DNA from: Erythrophleum ivorense
Lineage: Eukaryota; Streptophyta; Magnoliopsida; Fabales; Fabaceae
Length of the DNA: 64,000 nt
Assembly (NCBI GenBank): GCA_026724425.1
Contig: JAIUCV010001244.1
Span: 62,001 to 126,000 of the forward strand
Direction of reading: 5' to 3'
Shown piece after piece: positions 36,056 through 48,635 of the stretch. Position 1 is the first letter of the stretch. Each line of letters opens with the position of its first letter. A program made the position numbers and the translations under genes. The notes below the pieces were generated by a model. That model made no database searches. It was not told the origin of the DNA and saw only the letters and a program-made list of their open reading frames with translations.

Positions 36056-39000
36056 TGTAACACCATATATTTCTACCTCATATCACAACATTTACATATC
36101 TCACACTCATAATTTCCATGAAGGAGCAAGAAAAGGAGTTAAAATAATACAATTTTCTTGCATTGCGTCATGTATAAAATTCTCCATCGGTGTCATGTGG
36201 ACCGTGTGAGCTCATACTATACATTCTCATATTTAATTACATCCATATAACTCATTTGCATCATAAAATCATGCCCACAACTCATGGAAACCGAAAAGAA
36301 GCATAGAATATAGAGGTTTAATTTCGGCCAGATTTGTCCCTTTTTCTAACCAAACTTTGGAAAATCATAACTAATTTTAGAAAAATCAAAATCATGCAAT
36401 CTTGGTCATTTTGGGAAGCTACAGATGTCAAATTCATACTAAAAATATGTTCAGACCATAAAATCCATCATAGAGGACATTTGACATCCAAAATGGTCTA
36501 GAGGTCAGATTGCATTATGGAACTGTCACAGAATTCTGCAGAAAAATTTGAAAATGTCCAATTAATTTCAAAAAAATTCAATCTATGCAAATGATACCAA
36601 TCTAAAAAGTGGTGGATGTTAGATAGAGACAAAAAATATCTTCAGACCAGTTCATCAAGCCCAGACCTCGAAATTTAATGGAACAATACTTCAGATGGGG
36701 CAAAATTCCTGATACTGGACAGAATGTTTAAAAATTCATATCTCCTTCTTTAGACCTCCAAATGAGGTGCTTCTAGTTGGCTCGAGTCATTGTGGATATC
36801 TAGTTTCTCTGTATAAAATTTTATGACAATTGGACATCATTTAAGTCTCGTGTGACAGAATTCAATTTCAGACTAAATGAATAATGCAATAGACCAAAAT
36901 CATAAAAATTGCCAATTGTGAAACATCATCAAATATTCTGTAGACCTCCAAAAATTATGATCTTTAGCTTCTCAAAAAGCTCTCAATGAGACTTAATTGC
37001 ATGCTAAATCTCATATCAAGAGTAACTCATTTGGCTAAAAAGTGATGTAAGGTTCCATTATGGTTAATTTTGGGTCCATATGGGGTACCAAAATTGCCAA
37101 ATGACTTTCCTTTAGTGTTGGTACCTTTTGGGCAAGTCTAAAAGCACATTTAAGACTTGTGTGAGCTGCCCAAAAGGTCCCAAACCTTATGCATCTCATT
37201 TTGGCCTCTTCATCCACACTTATTCACATTTACATCAAGCTCCCAAATTGCATACTTTGACATGACATACTCAAATTGTATTTTAGAGTTCATACATTAT
37301 ATCCATATATTTAAACATCACATAATATCATATTTATACATGTCTCAAGGGTCATAGACTATTTACAACATAATATACATCATGAAACATCATTATGGTT
37401 CCAAAATGGCAAAGGCTAAGTATATGGTTGTCAATCTTCCTTCTTCAATGTTGTTAGCCTCCATTACCATAGCTACTTGGTCCACCAAGCATGTTAGATC
37501 ATTGGAGAGGAGGGAATGAGATTCAAAGAATCTCAATAGCTCATCTCCATTTCAATCATACATAATATATGTAAAGCAAGCCTTAAAAATGCATGCATAG
37601 ACATAATACAAATTATGAACATTCAAGAAGCAATCTTGGCATATGAACACATCATACAAGACATTCAAGAGCTCACCAAGTGTTTCGATTGGCCTCACAC
37701 TTTTCCTCATGGATTTTGGACTTGCCTCACCTATTCTTTAAGAGCTTTAGACTCAACCATACTCTTGGGAGCCCACTTTGCTTTTGAGAGACTCTTTACT
37801 TTGTCTCAACCAATCTCAAGGGTTCTTGGCTCATCCTCACCATGGTCAACAGTTCTTGGCCTCTCCACACTCATACAAACTCATCAAACATCATACATTC
37901 ATTTGAAAACATACATGACATCATGAAATCATGGTAGCATACTTTTCATGGCTTGAAAATACTCGTACACACATTCTAAGACAAGCTAAACACACATCCA
38001 TGCATGAGAGAAAGTGGAGAGAGCTACCTTGCACACAATCACACACTTTTTCCTTAGATTTCAAGCCTCCTCTTTCGGTCACATACCCACAAGCTTGTGG
38101 AGATGGTTTCTCTTAGCCTAGATACAATTTATGGCAGCCAATTAAGTTCATGAAACAATTTCTAAGGCCATATAATTTGCTTAGATGCTAGATTGCTCTA
38201 TAAGCTCCATTATGGTCCATAAATGCACCTAATGAAGCAACACTCCTCAAATAAATTCTAGGCTCCATTCTTTCTTTTCAAATATGATTCTTGACTCTTT
38301 TTAAGCCTCTTAGAGTCATCACACAATTAAAACAAAGAGCCTAATATCATGTTGCTTCTTTAGGTCATAATATGGAACCTAAGGCACCAAATCACTTTCT
38401 TTGAGTTCTAAATTTTTTCCAAGACCTCCCTTCATTTTCATTCATCATATATGACTTAAGAATGGCCTTAGAAAAATTTAAAACTCTCCCCCCACTACAA
38501 GAACCCTCTTTGGCCTAGACTATAGGCTTCCTTGGCCTTCTTGGAGTTCTCTTGGTTTTTTTGAAGGAGGAAACTTGTGGGGATCATCTTAGGTGTCTCA
38601 AGAACACATTTAAACTCTTAATTTGACCTAGAAATCATCATATAAAATCAGATTTTACAAGGTACAATTGAAACCCTAGAACTTGCATCTTGAAATCTAA
38701 TGATTTTTTGATAATTCCCTTTGTATATTTTTAATCCCCACACCCTTTTTCCTTAGATTCATGCTTGGTTCTGCCTAAAAATCATCTCTTCCTAGGGTTT
38801 TCTCAAGTAGGGCAAAATGGTGGAGAAGGGAACCAAAGATGACAACCATAGGAAGAGAAATTACTTTGTTTTCTTGCTTTTTCTCACTTAAATCTTGTGT
38901 TCTTTAAGCTCCTTTCTTCAAATCTGAATTTTCCCCTCGATTTCTCCCTTAAAACAGATTTATAAACTTCATTTTAATCATAGGAAACAAAGGAGAATGG

Positions 39001-39773
39001 AGGAGAAGAGGTTTGGAAGAGAAAGAGCATGAAAAACTACTAATTTTCATACCTTAAGCCTTTGATTTCTCCTCCTCTTTGCCTTCCTCTTGTGCGCCAC
39101 TCTCCCTAGGGTTTTCCTCTAGTTTTGGGCAGAACTTGGTCGTGAAACATGAGGGGAGAAGAAGGGTGCATCATATATATAGGTGGGAGGAAGTTACACT
39201 TTTCAAAAATTTTAATTTTGCCCTTCATTCTTGGCGTTTTTGTTTCTCTTTCGTTTTAGCTCCTTTTTGAGAACTGTCTTTTCCATTATAAAATTTGAGT
39301 TCCCAATTAAGAAAAATGCCTTTGGAATCACTCAAATCGAAGCTAAAACCTTTCCGAACGGATCCGTCAAAATTTGAGCACACTAATATCGAAAAACGTC
39401 CACCGGAGGGGATTTAACTGTCCCGGGGCTTCCCATGGTTTTTAGGGCCTCTAAGAACTCCAGAGAACTCAAAACTTTGATTTAAAAAGCCCTTCTGTGT
39501 GAATTTTAAAATTTAGTCAAAATTACGAAAATGCCATTACGTTTCGTAAGTTTTCGTAAGAAATTATTTCTTCATTCTAGCTCTATTTTTTTTTCCGTCT
39601 GAGCTTGGGATTCTCATTTTTAGGAGTCTAGAATGCTTCCCAAATTTTTTGGGACCTTAACTACATCATTTCGGGGACTTCCTTTTGTATCCAGTGAATT
39701 TCGTTCACTGACAGAGAAATTGTACGTTATGTTTCTCACGTTTTCTCTCATTTTCAGAAAATTAGATGTTACA
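36056..39773 (-). mobile_element. Solo LTR, family B, nested in another family-B LTR
   Basis: Ends are TGTAACACCATATATTTC...TTAGATGTTACA (3718 bp), flanked by TTAAT (36051-36055) and TTAAC (39774-39778). Removing it restores GACCTTAACCAATTCATTTC, which matches the corresponding position inside this same LTR (39651-39675). On the minus strand: TATA (39172-39182), donor-like AAG|GTAGCTC (intron start 38027), minisatellite (about 37690-37870), perfect hairpin TGAGATT-caaag-AATCTCA (37517-37535). The acceptor position reads GCTTG|GTGGAC, so the AG is changed to TG in this copy. Interior open frames have no recognisable protein. Confidence 0.9.
39172..39182 (-). promoter_or_regulatory. Probable TATA box of family-B LTR
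   Basis: The minus strand reads CTATATATATG, about 595 bp from the LTR 5' end, matching the site at 35564-35575 in the enclosing copy. Confidence 0.5.
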
Positions 39774-39849
39774 TTAACCAATTCATTTCAGAGGACTTAC
39801 TTTGAACATGTATCTATTTCTGTTGTTTTTACGAAAACTGGACATTATA

Positions 39850-41613
39850 CACCCCATGGTCACCGAAGAAATTTTTTTTGAATTACACATACTATTTCAA
39901 ATGCTAAATGCATTTTGCAAATAGAAACCTTGTTTTATACTAGATCCTTAGAACTCTCTTTTAAGGGACTAATCTCATTTAGACTTATTAAAAATATGCT
40001 TATAAAAAAAGGCTAATGAAGGGAAAAGGTTATTTAACTTTATGAATATCATCTAGCACCATTTAAACATAATTTGTTACTTCTTAAATTGGCATATAAT
40101 TATTACTATCTAAAAAAGGAGCACAACTATTTTATCTCAAAAATGATCTCTTATAGTTGTTTCCTGATAAACTTTTTCAACAATTAGAATAGAGGCAAAA
40201 AGGAGTCATTGTCAAATTAATCCCTTTTAGGCTTGGTAGCTCATAGGCATTCGAGTTAACAATGCAACCTATTATACTCAAGGTTAATGATTAGGTAGCA
40301 TTTTACTCATGCTTTTGCTTATCTTGACAAAAATAAAAAGATACCTCAGACTTGGTAGCCTTCCTCTGACCATGAGAATGATGATAGTCCCAAAATCCCT
40401 TTCATAAACAATAGAGGCTATGTCAGTGTTGTCTGGTATCGTTTCTATAAAAAGAATACATTAAACTTGGAGGACTATAAGACTAAAGAGGCAAGTACAT
40501 TAATGACTTAGTTATAATTTGCAGTAGTTAAATATAAAGATCTTCTAGGTAAAGGCATTAATAGAAACATGGGAACATGGTTATTTTTCCTTAAGTGTAG
40601 CTTTTTTTATTAGTCCACAACTCCATATTCTTTTTCTGTTACTTTTTGTTTCATTTTGCTGTGAATGTTTTCCTTTTTTATTTATTTAACTTTTAGTTAC
40701 AATGTGCACATGATGGATCTACATTCCATTTTCTATCTTAATCTATGCTCCTAAGCAACTATTGAGAAGTCATTAAACTAGGGTGTTCCAATGAGTCAAA
40801 TTTATCTCTCTAGAAAAAGATAAGACCATAAACTGTATTCCTCTAATAGAGTCAAAGGTAAAAGAACCAATAACTACCATGGCTAAGAAAAATCAAGGAA
40901 ATAAATCACTTAATGTGAAAGACAGACAAATGCAACAAACTAACAAAGAAAAAAACACTAATTAAAGTTAAGGTTTTAACTACTACAGTTTAGAGAAACC
41001 AATCAATCATGCAATTATGTAAAGACAGTCCTAAATATAACCAAGAGGCTGCAAACGAATCTTTCACCTGTAATATTGCACATTTGATATCTCATTAATT
41101 GCAATTAATTTGTTTCTTAGAAACTGGCTTATTGAGTCCATCCTTGCAATATATCTTAGATTGAATTCTTTAAGAATGATAGAACATGACTAGATTTCAA
41201 TGGGGATATTTTACTATTCCATCAACTCTTTTTTAATTGACATCACCTTCCATAATAATATTAGCCATATTTTTTAGTAGATTATTGCAATTTAGCTATA
41301 AACTGACATAGATTGAGAATTTGAAACTAAACAAAATGATATTTAGGTATATACCATTCTTGAAGAGATACTACAAGCAGTTGACATCACAGTCACATTA
41401 TACAAAATGGATTAAAAAAACACTTAGCCTTTGATAACTATGTTTAATTATCATTGTTCCTCTATTGGAATTAGATATTATCTATGCTTTCAAGTAATTT
41501 TATCTTTTCAAAGTACTAGAATTTCTTTATATTTTTGTTTGCTTAATGATGTTGGAATGAGGTCTTGTAGCATAGAAGTAAGTTTAGCAAAAATAGCCTA
41601 AAGTTACTAAATA
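39850..41613. other. AT-rich DNA, no recognised feature
   Basis: Lies between the nested LTR block and the 5' LTR of the plus-strand gypsy element. I see no domain, terminal repeat or RNA gene in it. Confidence 0.4.
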
Positions 41614-43310
41614 TGTCAAATGGAAAATGACTAAAGGAGTAGTGCAATGAGTAAATAAATAGTAAACTACCGATTTTGAGCTCAAAATAAGAATTTAGGG
41701 AGCTTGAATTGCTTAGGAAAACTTGCCTATAAGAAACCCCAAATCAAGGCCTAGATAAAAGGCAAGCAAAAAGAGTTGGCTAAGCAAGCTAGTAAGAGAA
41801 GAACCGAGCCTTATTTTAAGCCAATTGGTGAGATAGTTGAGCTATAGGGACAATAAGTTAAGGAATAGAAGTCTTAGAAAGAACATCCTAAAGTGCCTCC
41901 AAAAAGGCTAAAAATGCATGAGTTATGCATAACAAAGCATATAGCTAGTATAGTAGAGCATTGGCATTGATTTAGATATGACGTGTGATAATGTAGGCTA
42001 TCAGAATAGTGAAGAGCCTTAGTGTCAATGTTTAGTTGGTAAAGAGAAAGATTAGAGGGAAAAGAAATCTAGTACTTATAGTATTAAGGATAAACTCATA
42101 GTAAGTAACATTTTCCTCCTATCTTTCATGTTTTTAATTGCTTGAGTGCTATGGTTGCTTGTATGATGTGTTTGCCTGATGTTTGAATGAGTTATATGAG
42201 TTTTATGTGATTTTTAAGAATTCTGGCCTAATAAATGAAGTTTTACTTGATGATGGCTAAAAGAACATGGCTAGGAAATTGAGCACACTAGTTTTTCCTT
42301 GTACTAAGTGTTAAAGCCATTTAGGAGAGAGTCTAATAAGCTTGGCCAGGTTTCAACTACACGTATGTATATTTTCACATATTTAGAAAGCTTAAATGTT
42401 AGAATGCTGCATACATGCATATATGCATACCTGTATGCTTGAGTGGTTATTGCATGTTAGAGTAGGGTTATGCCACTGAGATTCTCCCTAAAATCTCATT
42501 CTTTTATCACTAACCCCTTTGCCAAGTCAAAGTAGCAGAGTAGACCAAAGGAAGTTCATAGCTCCATGAAGATTTATATATAGTTAATGTTGTATTTCTA
42601 TGTGTATATATATATACTATCAAACTATATTTGAGACCACTATGTACTTAATGATAATGATGTATATATTTTGAGTCTAAACATGACCGTTTAGGAATGG
42701 ATTAGAAAGTGTATGACTAATTCTAGTAAAGTAAATATTATTTGATGTATTCATGAGGATTTAATTCTTTTAGCTATTTGAGTAATATGAGTCTAAGGGC
42801 TGGCTTATCCTTGAGCCCTAGGGCTTTTTGAATTTGAGTATATTGTATTTAAGTTATATGCAAAAAATTATTTTTATTAGAATAGAGGGCCAATGTACTC
42901 GGGAAACATTTGATTTATAACCATTATGTTGCTAAAATTTTAATAAACCAAAATGCTTGGCCATATGGTTTTATGTATAGATATAAAGTTAAAATATGAT
43001 ATTAGATTGCATGAAGAATGGGAATAGAGAGTTAAAGGCCCATAAATAGTTCTAACCTGTTAAGATCTGCCTTGTTGACTCCAGTCTAGTGTACAACTTG
43101 GGCATATAAGAGAGGTAGGAATTATACATATATGATTGTTTATTAATGAAGGGTTTATAGAAGAAAAAGTCTTAAAATTTTCACATTTTATCATGTTTTA
43201 ATGCTTGAATTAGTGACCATGACTATTCTATTTGCTTAAACATGATCTAGGAGTTAATAATAAAGACTAAGCTAATAACTAAAGGTAAAAAGATAATAAG
43301 AGGTTTGACA
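41614..43310 (+). mobile_element. 5' LTR of plus-strand Ty3/gypsy element
   Basis: Begins TGTCAAATGG and ends AGGTTTGACA, a 7-bp terminal inverted repeat (TGTCAAA/TTTGACA), and is followed 8 nt later by a primer-binding site, which fixes orientation as plus. Length is 1697 bp. It carries a hairpin TGAGATT-ctccctaa-AATCTCA (42477-42498) with a perfect 7-bp stem and a donor-like ATA|GTAAGTAAC (42101). Possible acceptors follow a CCCCTTTGCCAAG/GTAGCAG stretch near 42525-42538. The 5-bp flank is AAATA. The matching 3' LTR lies outside the window. Confidence 0.75.
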
Positions 43311-43318
43311 ATTAGAGT

Positions 43319-43330
43319 TGGTATCAGAGC
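43319..43330 (+). promoter_or_regulatory. Primer-binding site, initiator tRNA-Met type
   Basis: TGGTATCAGAGC matches the 3' end complement of plant initiator tRNA-Met, the standard primer of gypsy elements. It lies 8 nt after the LTR end. Confidence 0.9.
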
Positions 43331-44287
43331 AGAGGTTTGAGCCCAGTTAAGTCCAGTTCAAGCTAAGGTTAGGTATTAGATTAAGGTTTCTTAGGAAAGG
43401 AACATGTTGGGATGAATCATTGCTTGCATGAGTAACTGCTTGAGAATATGGTTGCTTATTTGAGAATATGCTCTGTATGAGAAAATGTGGTAGAACATAC
43501 TCAGTATATGGTATGGATCGAGTTATGATTAAATTGAGGAGATTAGGGAAGAGTGTGTGGAAGTATATCTATTGAAGTGTGCTAAAGTTCATGATTCTTT
43601 TTCAATAAAGAAGATAGAAGAAGATGGTGACTACTAGAAGGGACAAGGGCAGACCACTTTGGGAAGCACCTACAGATCTATAGCAGGGGCTTTATAGGGA
43701 TAGTACAAAGACTAGACCAACACCAACAAGTTATGAATGAATAATAGGCTACTATTTAAGAGTTAAGGGAAGCCCTAGCCCACAGGGATAAAGAGAGAGA
43801 AAAACCCTCTTATAGCACCACCTCAGTCTAAGATGCCATAGCCCTTAGTCTACCCTCTAGGTTACCCTCATGTATACCCACACATGCTTCCACCTCTAGC
43901 GAAGCCTACCTTTCAATAGGTGTTGAAGCTTGGTTAATGCAAATAGAGAAAATATTCAAAGTTATGAAGGTAACATCATAATAGAAAGCCCTCCTAGCAT
44001 CATTCATGTTAGAGAAAAAAGCATATCACTAGTAAAGGAGTATCAAGCAGGTTATGAGGTCTAAAGGTATTCCTATCAATTAGGAAACTTTTCTAGTAGA
44101 GTTTCATGAGAAGTATTTTCCTAGGTCCATCAAAGATGAGAAGGAGATGGAGTTTATATTATTGAGGTAACCTAAAGATATAAGTCTTGATACCTATGTG
44201 GCTAAATTTATAGAGTTGTCTAGATATTCTTCTTATTGTAGTAGCATACGATGAAAGGTAGAAAATTGAGAAATTTGAGAGGGGCTT

Positions 44288-46467
44288 TGTCATATCATAT
44301 TCTATTTGGTCATTCTCATCTCATTTACTTTCAAAGGTAAGACAAGTTTTATTGCAACAAAACTTTAGCAGTTGTTTATAGCTTTCCATAGGTCAAATGG
44401 GGCTATAGGGGTCAAAATTAGAACTTACTTTCATTTTAATCTATAAACTCCATCCACACATTTGTTTTGAACTACCTGATCATTATACAAGTCCTAATTG
44501 CATAAGAGAGTTATATGACCAAATTTAACCTCTTTTGACATAATATAATCTAAAATTCAAAACTTCATAACTTTGGCTACATAACTTTGATTTATACAAA
44601 GTAAGTGTCCATGGAAAGTTTACGATCTGAACTTTATTTTGTAAGATTTTTAAGTTAAAATGAATCTATTTGGCCCCTAAAAAGGTATGAAAACTGAGAG
44701 CTATGCAAAGTGAACAGTAATTGCATAATTCAACTTTTTAAGTCTATATTCAAAAATTCATCAAATATTTTATGGAGCTTAAAAAAATAATCATCTTTAA
44801 CTTGTTAAAAATATCTGTATGTCCTTTAAGTTTCTAACAAATTTTAGCCCCAAACTAGGTCATTAAAGCTATTAAGGGTAAGGTTGTAATATGGCTTATT
44901 TGGACCAAATTATAGTAATAAAATGGTTCATTTGGGCTTTAATATGCAATATTTTCTCTTGAGCAAATTGTAATCTATTTATACTTCATTTCTATAAAAA
45001 CCATTACATGAAATATAGATAGTTATTAAAAATCATTATCTCACACCCAATAAGGCACATGAAACCCATAGTACATAATGTAGCAAACGGTATTCCATTC
45101 ACTTGTAATTAGATCAAATTGGCATATATTCACGATCACAATCTTGTACATGAAGTGCTATCACATATCATCATAGTATACATCATATTTGTTACTGCTT
45201 GGCTCCATAATGTACATCAAACTACCATATACATCAAAAAGCTACTACTACACTTCTTAAGGTTCTAATTCTTGTCAGTTTTCTTCTCTTTGCTTGGAGT
45301 ACCTATCATGTTTAATGGGAAATAAAAGGGGTGAGATTCTTGGAAAAATCTTACTAACAAATCTCATTCTAAATCAATGCACACAATGAATGCAAATGAG
45401 GAAATGCAAGCATGTAGGTTACATAAAAATTGGCATGAAACTTTAATTCTCATCTAACCATGGCATGAAAACATACTAGCTAGGCTCATCTCTAGGCTAG
45501 GGAAGAGCTACTACTCTCAATTTCTCACCATACTTGCTTAGAGCCTAACATAACATCATACATACATTAAACCCATGATAAAAGCCAATTCAAAACATAA
45601 CTTATGCAATCATCAAACAACCAAATATACAAGTATCTCAACTCATATATACACCCAAATATATGCAAGATAGGAAGAGATAGCTATCTTATAAAGCTAA
45701 AACCCTTGATGCACCATTAATCCACTAGAGCCTTCTCTTTTTTTGGGTCTTTTTTGTGTTAGCACACACACAAGGAGAGAGTTGCTCTAGCCTTACCTAA
45801 ATACATCAATTTAAATGCAAAGCAATTCATTAAGATTCATTCTAACTCATATTACCATTAGATAGGTCTATTAAAACTTAAAATACAATTTGAACTACTT
45901 TAGATCCCTTGAGTAGAAACTCTCATAATTCAATTTCTAAACTTCAAGATCTCACTTAATATGAGCCATATGGGTCTAATAGAACTCATTAGAGCTATCA
46001 TATACAAGTTTTAACAAGCTTAATACCAAGTTATTTCGTTAGGCCCTTTTGAACCCTAAATTTTCACCTTTTAAAATAAGGCTCATAAATTCTTTCCAAT
46101 GATTCCATTGGTGTTCATTGCTCATGTTTAAACCCCTTAAAACCTTAGAACTCATAAAAACACTCTCTTGGTGCTCTATCCTTCTCAAAGCTGAGACATA
46201 AGCATCAATTCCTTATATGGAGTTCTTGTCATTTTCTTGGAGAATTTGATAAATATGGAATATCCTTGACCCTTTTTTAGTTCAAGTTTAGTCTCAAAGG
46301 ATTCATAACATCTTCCTAGGGTTTTATATCTTTCATAGTGCATTTGGAACCGTAGATGCCTTAATTTGATCTTTATGGCTTCCTATGTAATTCTTTTTGC
46401 ATAATCATACACTTTTCCCTTCTAAACCCTTGTTTCTATCAAGTTATCATCAAAATCAAGCTTCCTC

Positions 46468-46505
<38 letters not shown>

Positions 46506-47378
46506 AGACCAAGGCATGAAAGGAGTAAGAGTCTAAGGAATAGCAAGTTTCTTAGTTCATGACATACCTTATTTAGAAGTTCTTAAAATGGTGATTCTTT
46601 TGCTATAACTGATTACTCCAAATCTCCTCTTCCCTTGAAGAGGTCAGCCACAAAATTCCTCCTTTCAAGAAACTAAAACTACTATTAGAAAGAGCTTGAA
46701 AAGGAGAAGAAACTTCCTAACTAACATAGCATGAAATTTTGCAAGTTTCTTTATCTATTTGACTTCTTCTTCCCTCCTCTTTCATCCTCTTTCTCATGCC
46801 TATCTTGGTCTAGTTTAGAGTTGAATCAGTCAATTCTAAAGGAAGGAAAAGGGTTAGCATGGCTTAAAATGAAGAAAAGAAAGATATTTTAAACTTTTTT
46901 CAAATTTCATTTATGTCCCTACACTTTGACCCTTATGTTTGAACTTATTTTAAATCCTTTTCAAAAATTTTCTATTTCATGTTAAAATTTAGGCTCTGTA
47001 GTTTATTACAAATGTCTACTTTGAAATTTTTAGGATTTAAAATAATTTAGGAAAGTCTAGTAAAAAATATCGTTACTAGGAAGCATAAAACGCACACCAT
47101 CAAGGATTTAACCATTTTGTCCTCATCTGGTTAATCCACTAAGCTTATTATATTATATGGTGATGAGGGATATAAGTATCTCATATTAAATCTCATTATA
47201 TATAAATCCCTAATTTTCCTTGATTTTTGGTTTGACTGGCCCTTTTTCTTACTATTTTACGATGTTCATCTTTTTAGTCCTTTTCTTTTCATTTTACTTG
47301 GCCATATAGTCTCTCATTATCATGTCACTTAAATCTTTCTTTTAATGTTTAAAAATTACCAGAATACTAGTTAGGATA
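44288..47378 (-). mobile_element. Solo LTR nested in gag (diverged family)
   Basis: The insert is bounded by a perfect 5-bp duplication GGCTT (44283-44287 and 47379-47383) and begins TGTCATATCATATTC. The right end reads TTAGGATA, probably an altered ...ACA end. Length is 3091 bp, with no internal retroelement genes. The layout matches the minus-oriented B LTRs: imperfect hairpin TGAGATT...AATCTTA (45332-45353), an acceptor-like ATAG|GTACTCC (intron end 45303) and a donor position that reads AAG|ATAGCTA (45687), so the donor GT is lost. A (TC)16 run lies in the leader part. Family link is by layout and weak similarity. Confidence 0.82.
46471..46502. repeat. (TC)16 microsatellite
   Basis: Sixteen uninterrupted TC units, read directly, inside the solo LTR that interrupts gag. 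Confidence 0.95.
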
Positions 47379-47828
47379 GGCTTAAGACCAACCATCAGAG
47401 ATAGAGTGACCCCTTAGAGAATCTGAACATTCAACATTATGGTAGAGTTATGTAGAGTAACTAAGAAGATTGTATAGAGAATCCCCCCAACAATTATGCT
47501 AGTGACACTAGTCATTACCCTAGTAGCCCTAATAGCTCCTTTAGTAAATCAAGTTGCTAGTAGTTCAATGAAGAGATTTTAAAAAAAGGAAGTAATATAG
47601 GCATTAGCATGAATACAAGAAAAAAGTAATAAAAGAAACTGGATGAGGAGGCGGGGGAAGAAGAACAAGATGACTAATCTTTTTGGTCAAGCTAGTACAT
47701 CTAGTGTCATCTATAGTCAGTGTTATAAGAAATACAAGATGAGACAGTGTTTGGCAAGCCAGAATGTTTGTTACAGATGTAAATAACTAAGACACTTAGT
47801 TAAAGAGTGTCCCCAACATAGGGAGTAA

Positions 47829-48635
47829 GTGCTTGTGCCTAGGCCACAAACCCAAGGGAGAGTCTTTGCCCTGACCCAACATGAAACTGCACAATCCCTG
47901 AATCTCATACAAGGTATTATTAAAGTAAATGATTATCTTGTATATTCTATGTTTGATTTAGGTGTGATTTATTCTTTTATCTCATATGATTGTATTGTGA
48001 GGTTAGGCTTAAACATGAGTCCTTTTCCTTTTGATTTGATTGTTGCTATTGCTATAGGAGGCAAAGCTATCATGTCCCATGCTTATTTGAATTGCATCAT
48101 TTAATTTAATAATTGTTTCACCACACTTGATTTAATTTGTATACCCTTGACCGATATTGATGTGATTATTGGTATGAATTAGAAATCAATAAATAATACC
48201 CTGCTTCATTATTTGAATAAATCCATTATTGTACCTTCTTATGAAACCATGCCTGATACTAGGCCTAAGCTTAGCTTTATGACCATTATCCAGGCTAAAA
48301 GATATTTAGGAAAAAGGGTGTCAAGGATTTTTAGTTTTCTTTTCAATACCGGTCAAGATAGAAAAGGAAATAAAAGAAATACCAGTAACTAGAGAGTTCC
48401 TAAAAGTATTCCTTAGAGATATTAGCGGCCAAACCTTTAATTGAGAAGTTAAATTTCTTATAGACAAAGTACCTAGAGCAGGTCCAGTATCTAAAGCTCC
48501 TTATAGAATGGCTTTACCAAAATTAATAAAGTTGAAGAAACAATTAAATGAGCTATTAGGGAAAGGATTCATTAAAGCTAGCGTGTCAACTTAGGGGCCC
48601 GTGTGTTGTTTGTTAAGAAGAAAGATGGGAGCCTT
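47829..48635 (+). pseudogene. Ty3/gypsy protease and start of reverse transcriptase, truncated by an LTR
   Basis: After gag, GRVFALTQHE leads to the protease. The active-site region reads MFDLGVIYSFIS where the family usually has DSG, so the catalytic Ser/Thr position is changed to Leu. Next come DLICIPLTDIDVIIGMN and KLSFMTIIQAKRYL, the end of protease and the linker. The RT N-terminus is recognisable only across frames and stops up to ARVLFVKKKDGSL, where an LTR begins at 48636. The rest of pol is not found in the window, so it should continue beyond the nested insertions. The stretch 47829-48104 is open for 91 codons, but the element as a whole is inactive. Confidence 0.8.

Larger units (their letters stand above)
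28821..39849 (-). mobile_element. Family-B LTR split by two nested solo LTRs
   Basis: The left end is TATAACACCATATTC and the right end about ACATTATA. Flanks TACCC (28816-28820) and CACCC (39850-39854) would be a 5-bp duplication with one change. Both termini look like C-to-T/G-to-A altered forms of TG...CA. Three pieces (28821-29707, 33523-36055, 39774-39849) make an LTR of about 3.5 kb, near the 3.7-3.8 kb of the complete copies. Joining them restores matches to sister LTRs. On the minus strand: TATA (35564-35575), donor-like AAG|GTAGCT (intron start 34416), minisatellite (about 34079-34245), imperfect hairpin (33905-33923) and acceptor-like TTAG|GTGGAC (intron end 33874), a segment of 543 nt. 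Confidence 0.75.
43624..47825 (+). pseudogene. Ty3/gypsy gag, broken and interrupted by a solo LTR
   Basis: Gag forms the virus-like particle of the retrotransposon. The ATG at 43624 opens MVTTRRDKGRP. After several stops, GVEAWLMQIEKIFKVM, ASFMLEKKAYH, FLVEFHEKYFPRSI and DTYVAKFIELSRY follow the usual gag order. At 44287 the frame is cut by a 3.1-kb LTR and resumes at 47379-47383. Deleting the insert and one GGCTT copy gives KFERGL-RPTIRDRV in frame, the expected gag motif. A CCHC zinc knuckle (CYRC...H....C, 47769-47810) ends the gene but contains a TAA stop between the second Cys and the His. There are many TAA/TAG/TGA stops, so the gene is dead. Confidence 0.82.

Noticed and set aside
37615..37926. 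Open frame of 103 codons (plus).
   Set aside because: Inside solo LTR 36056-39773, overlapping its minisatellite; no domain.
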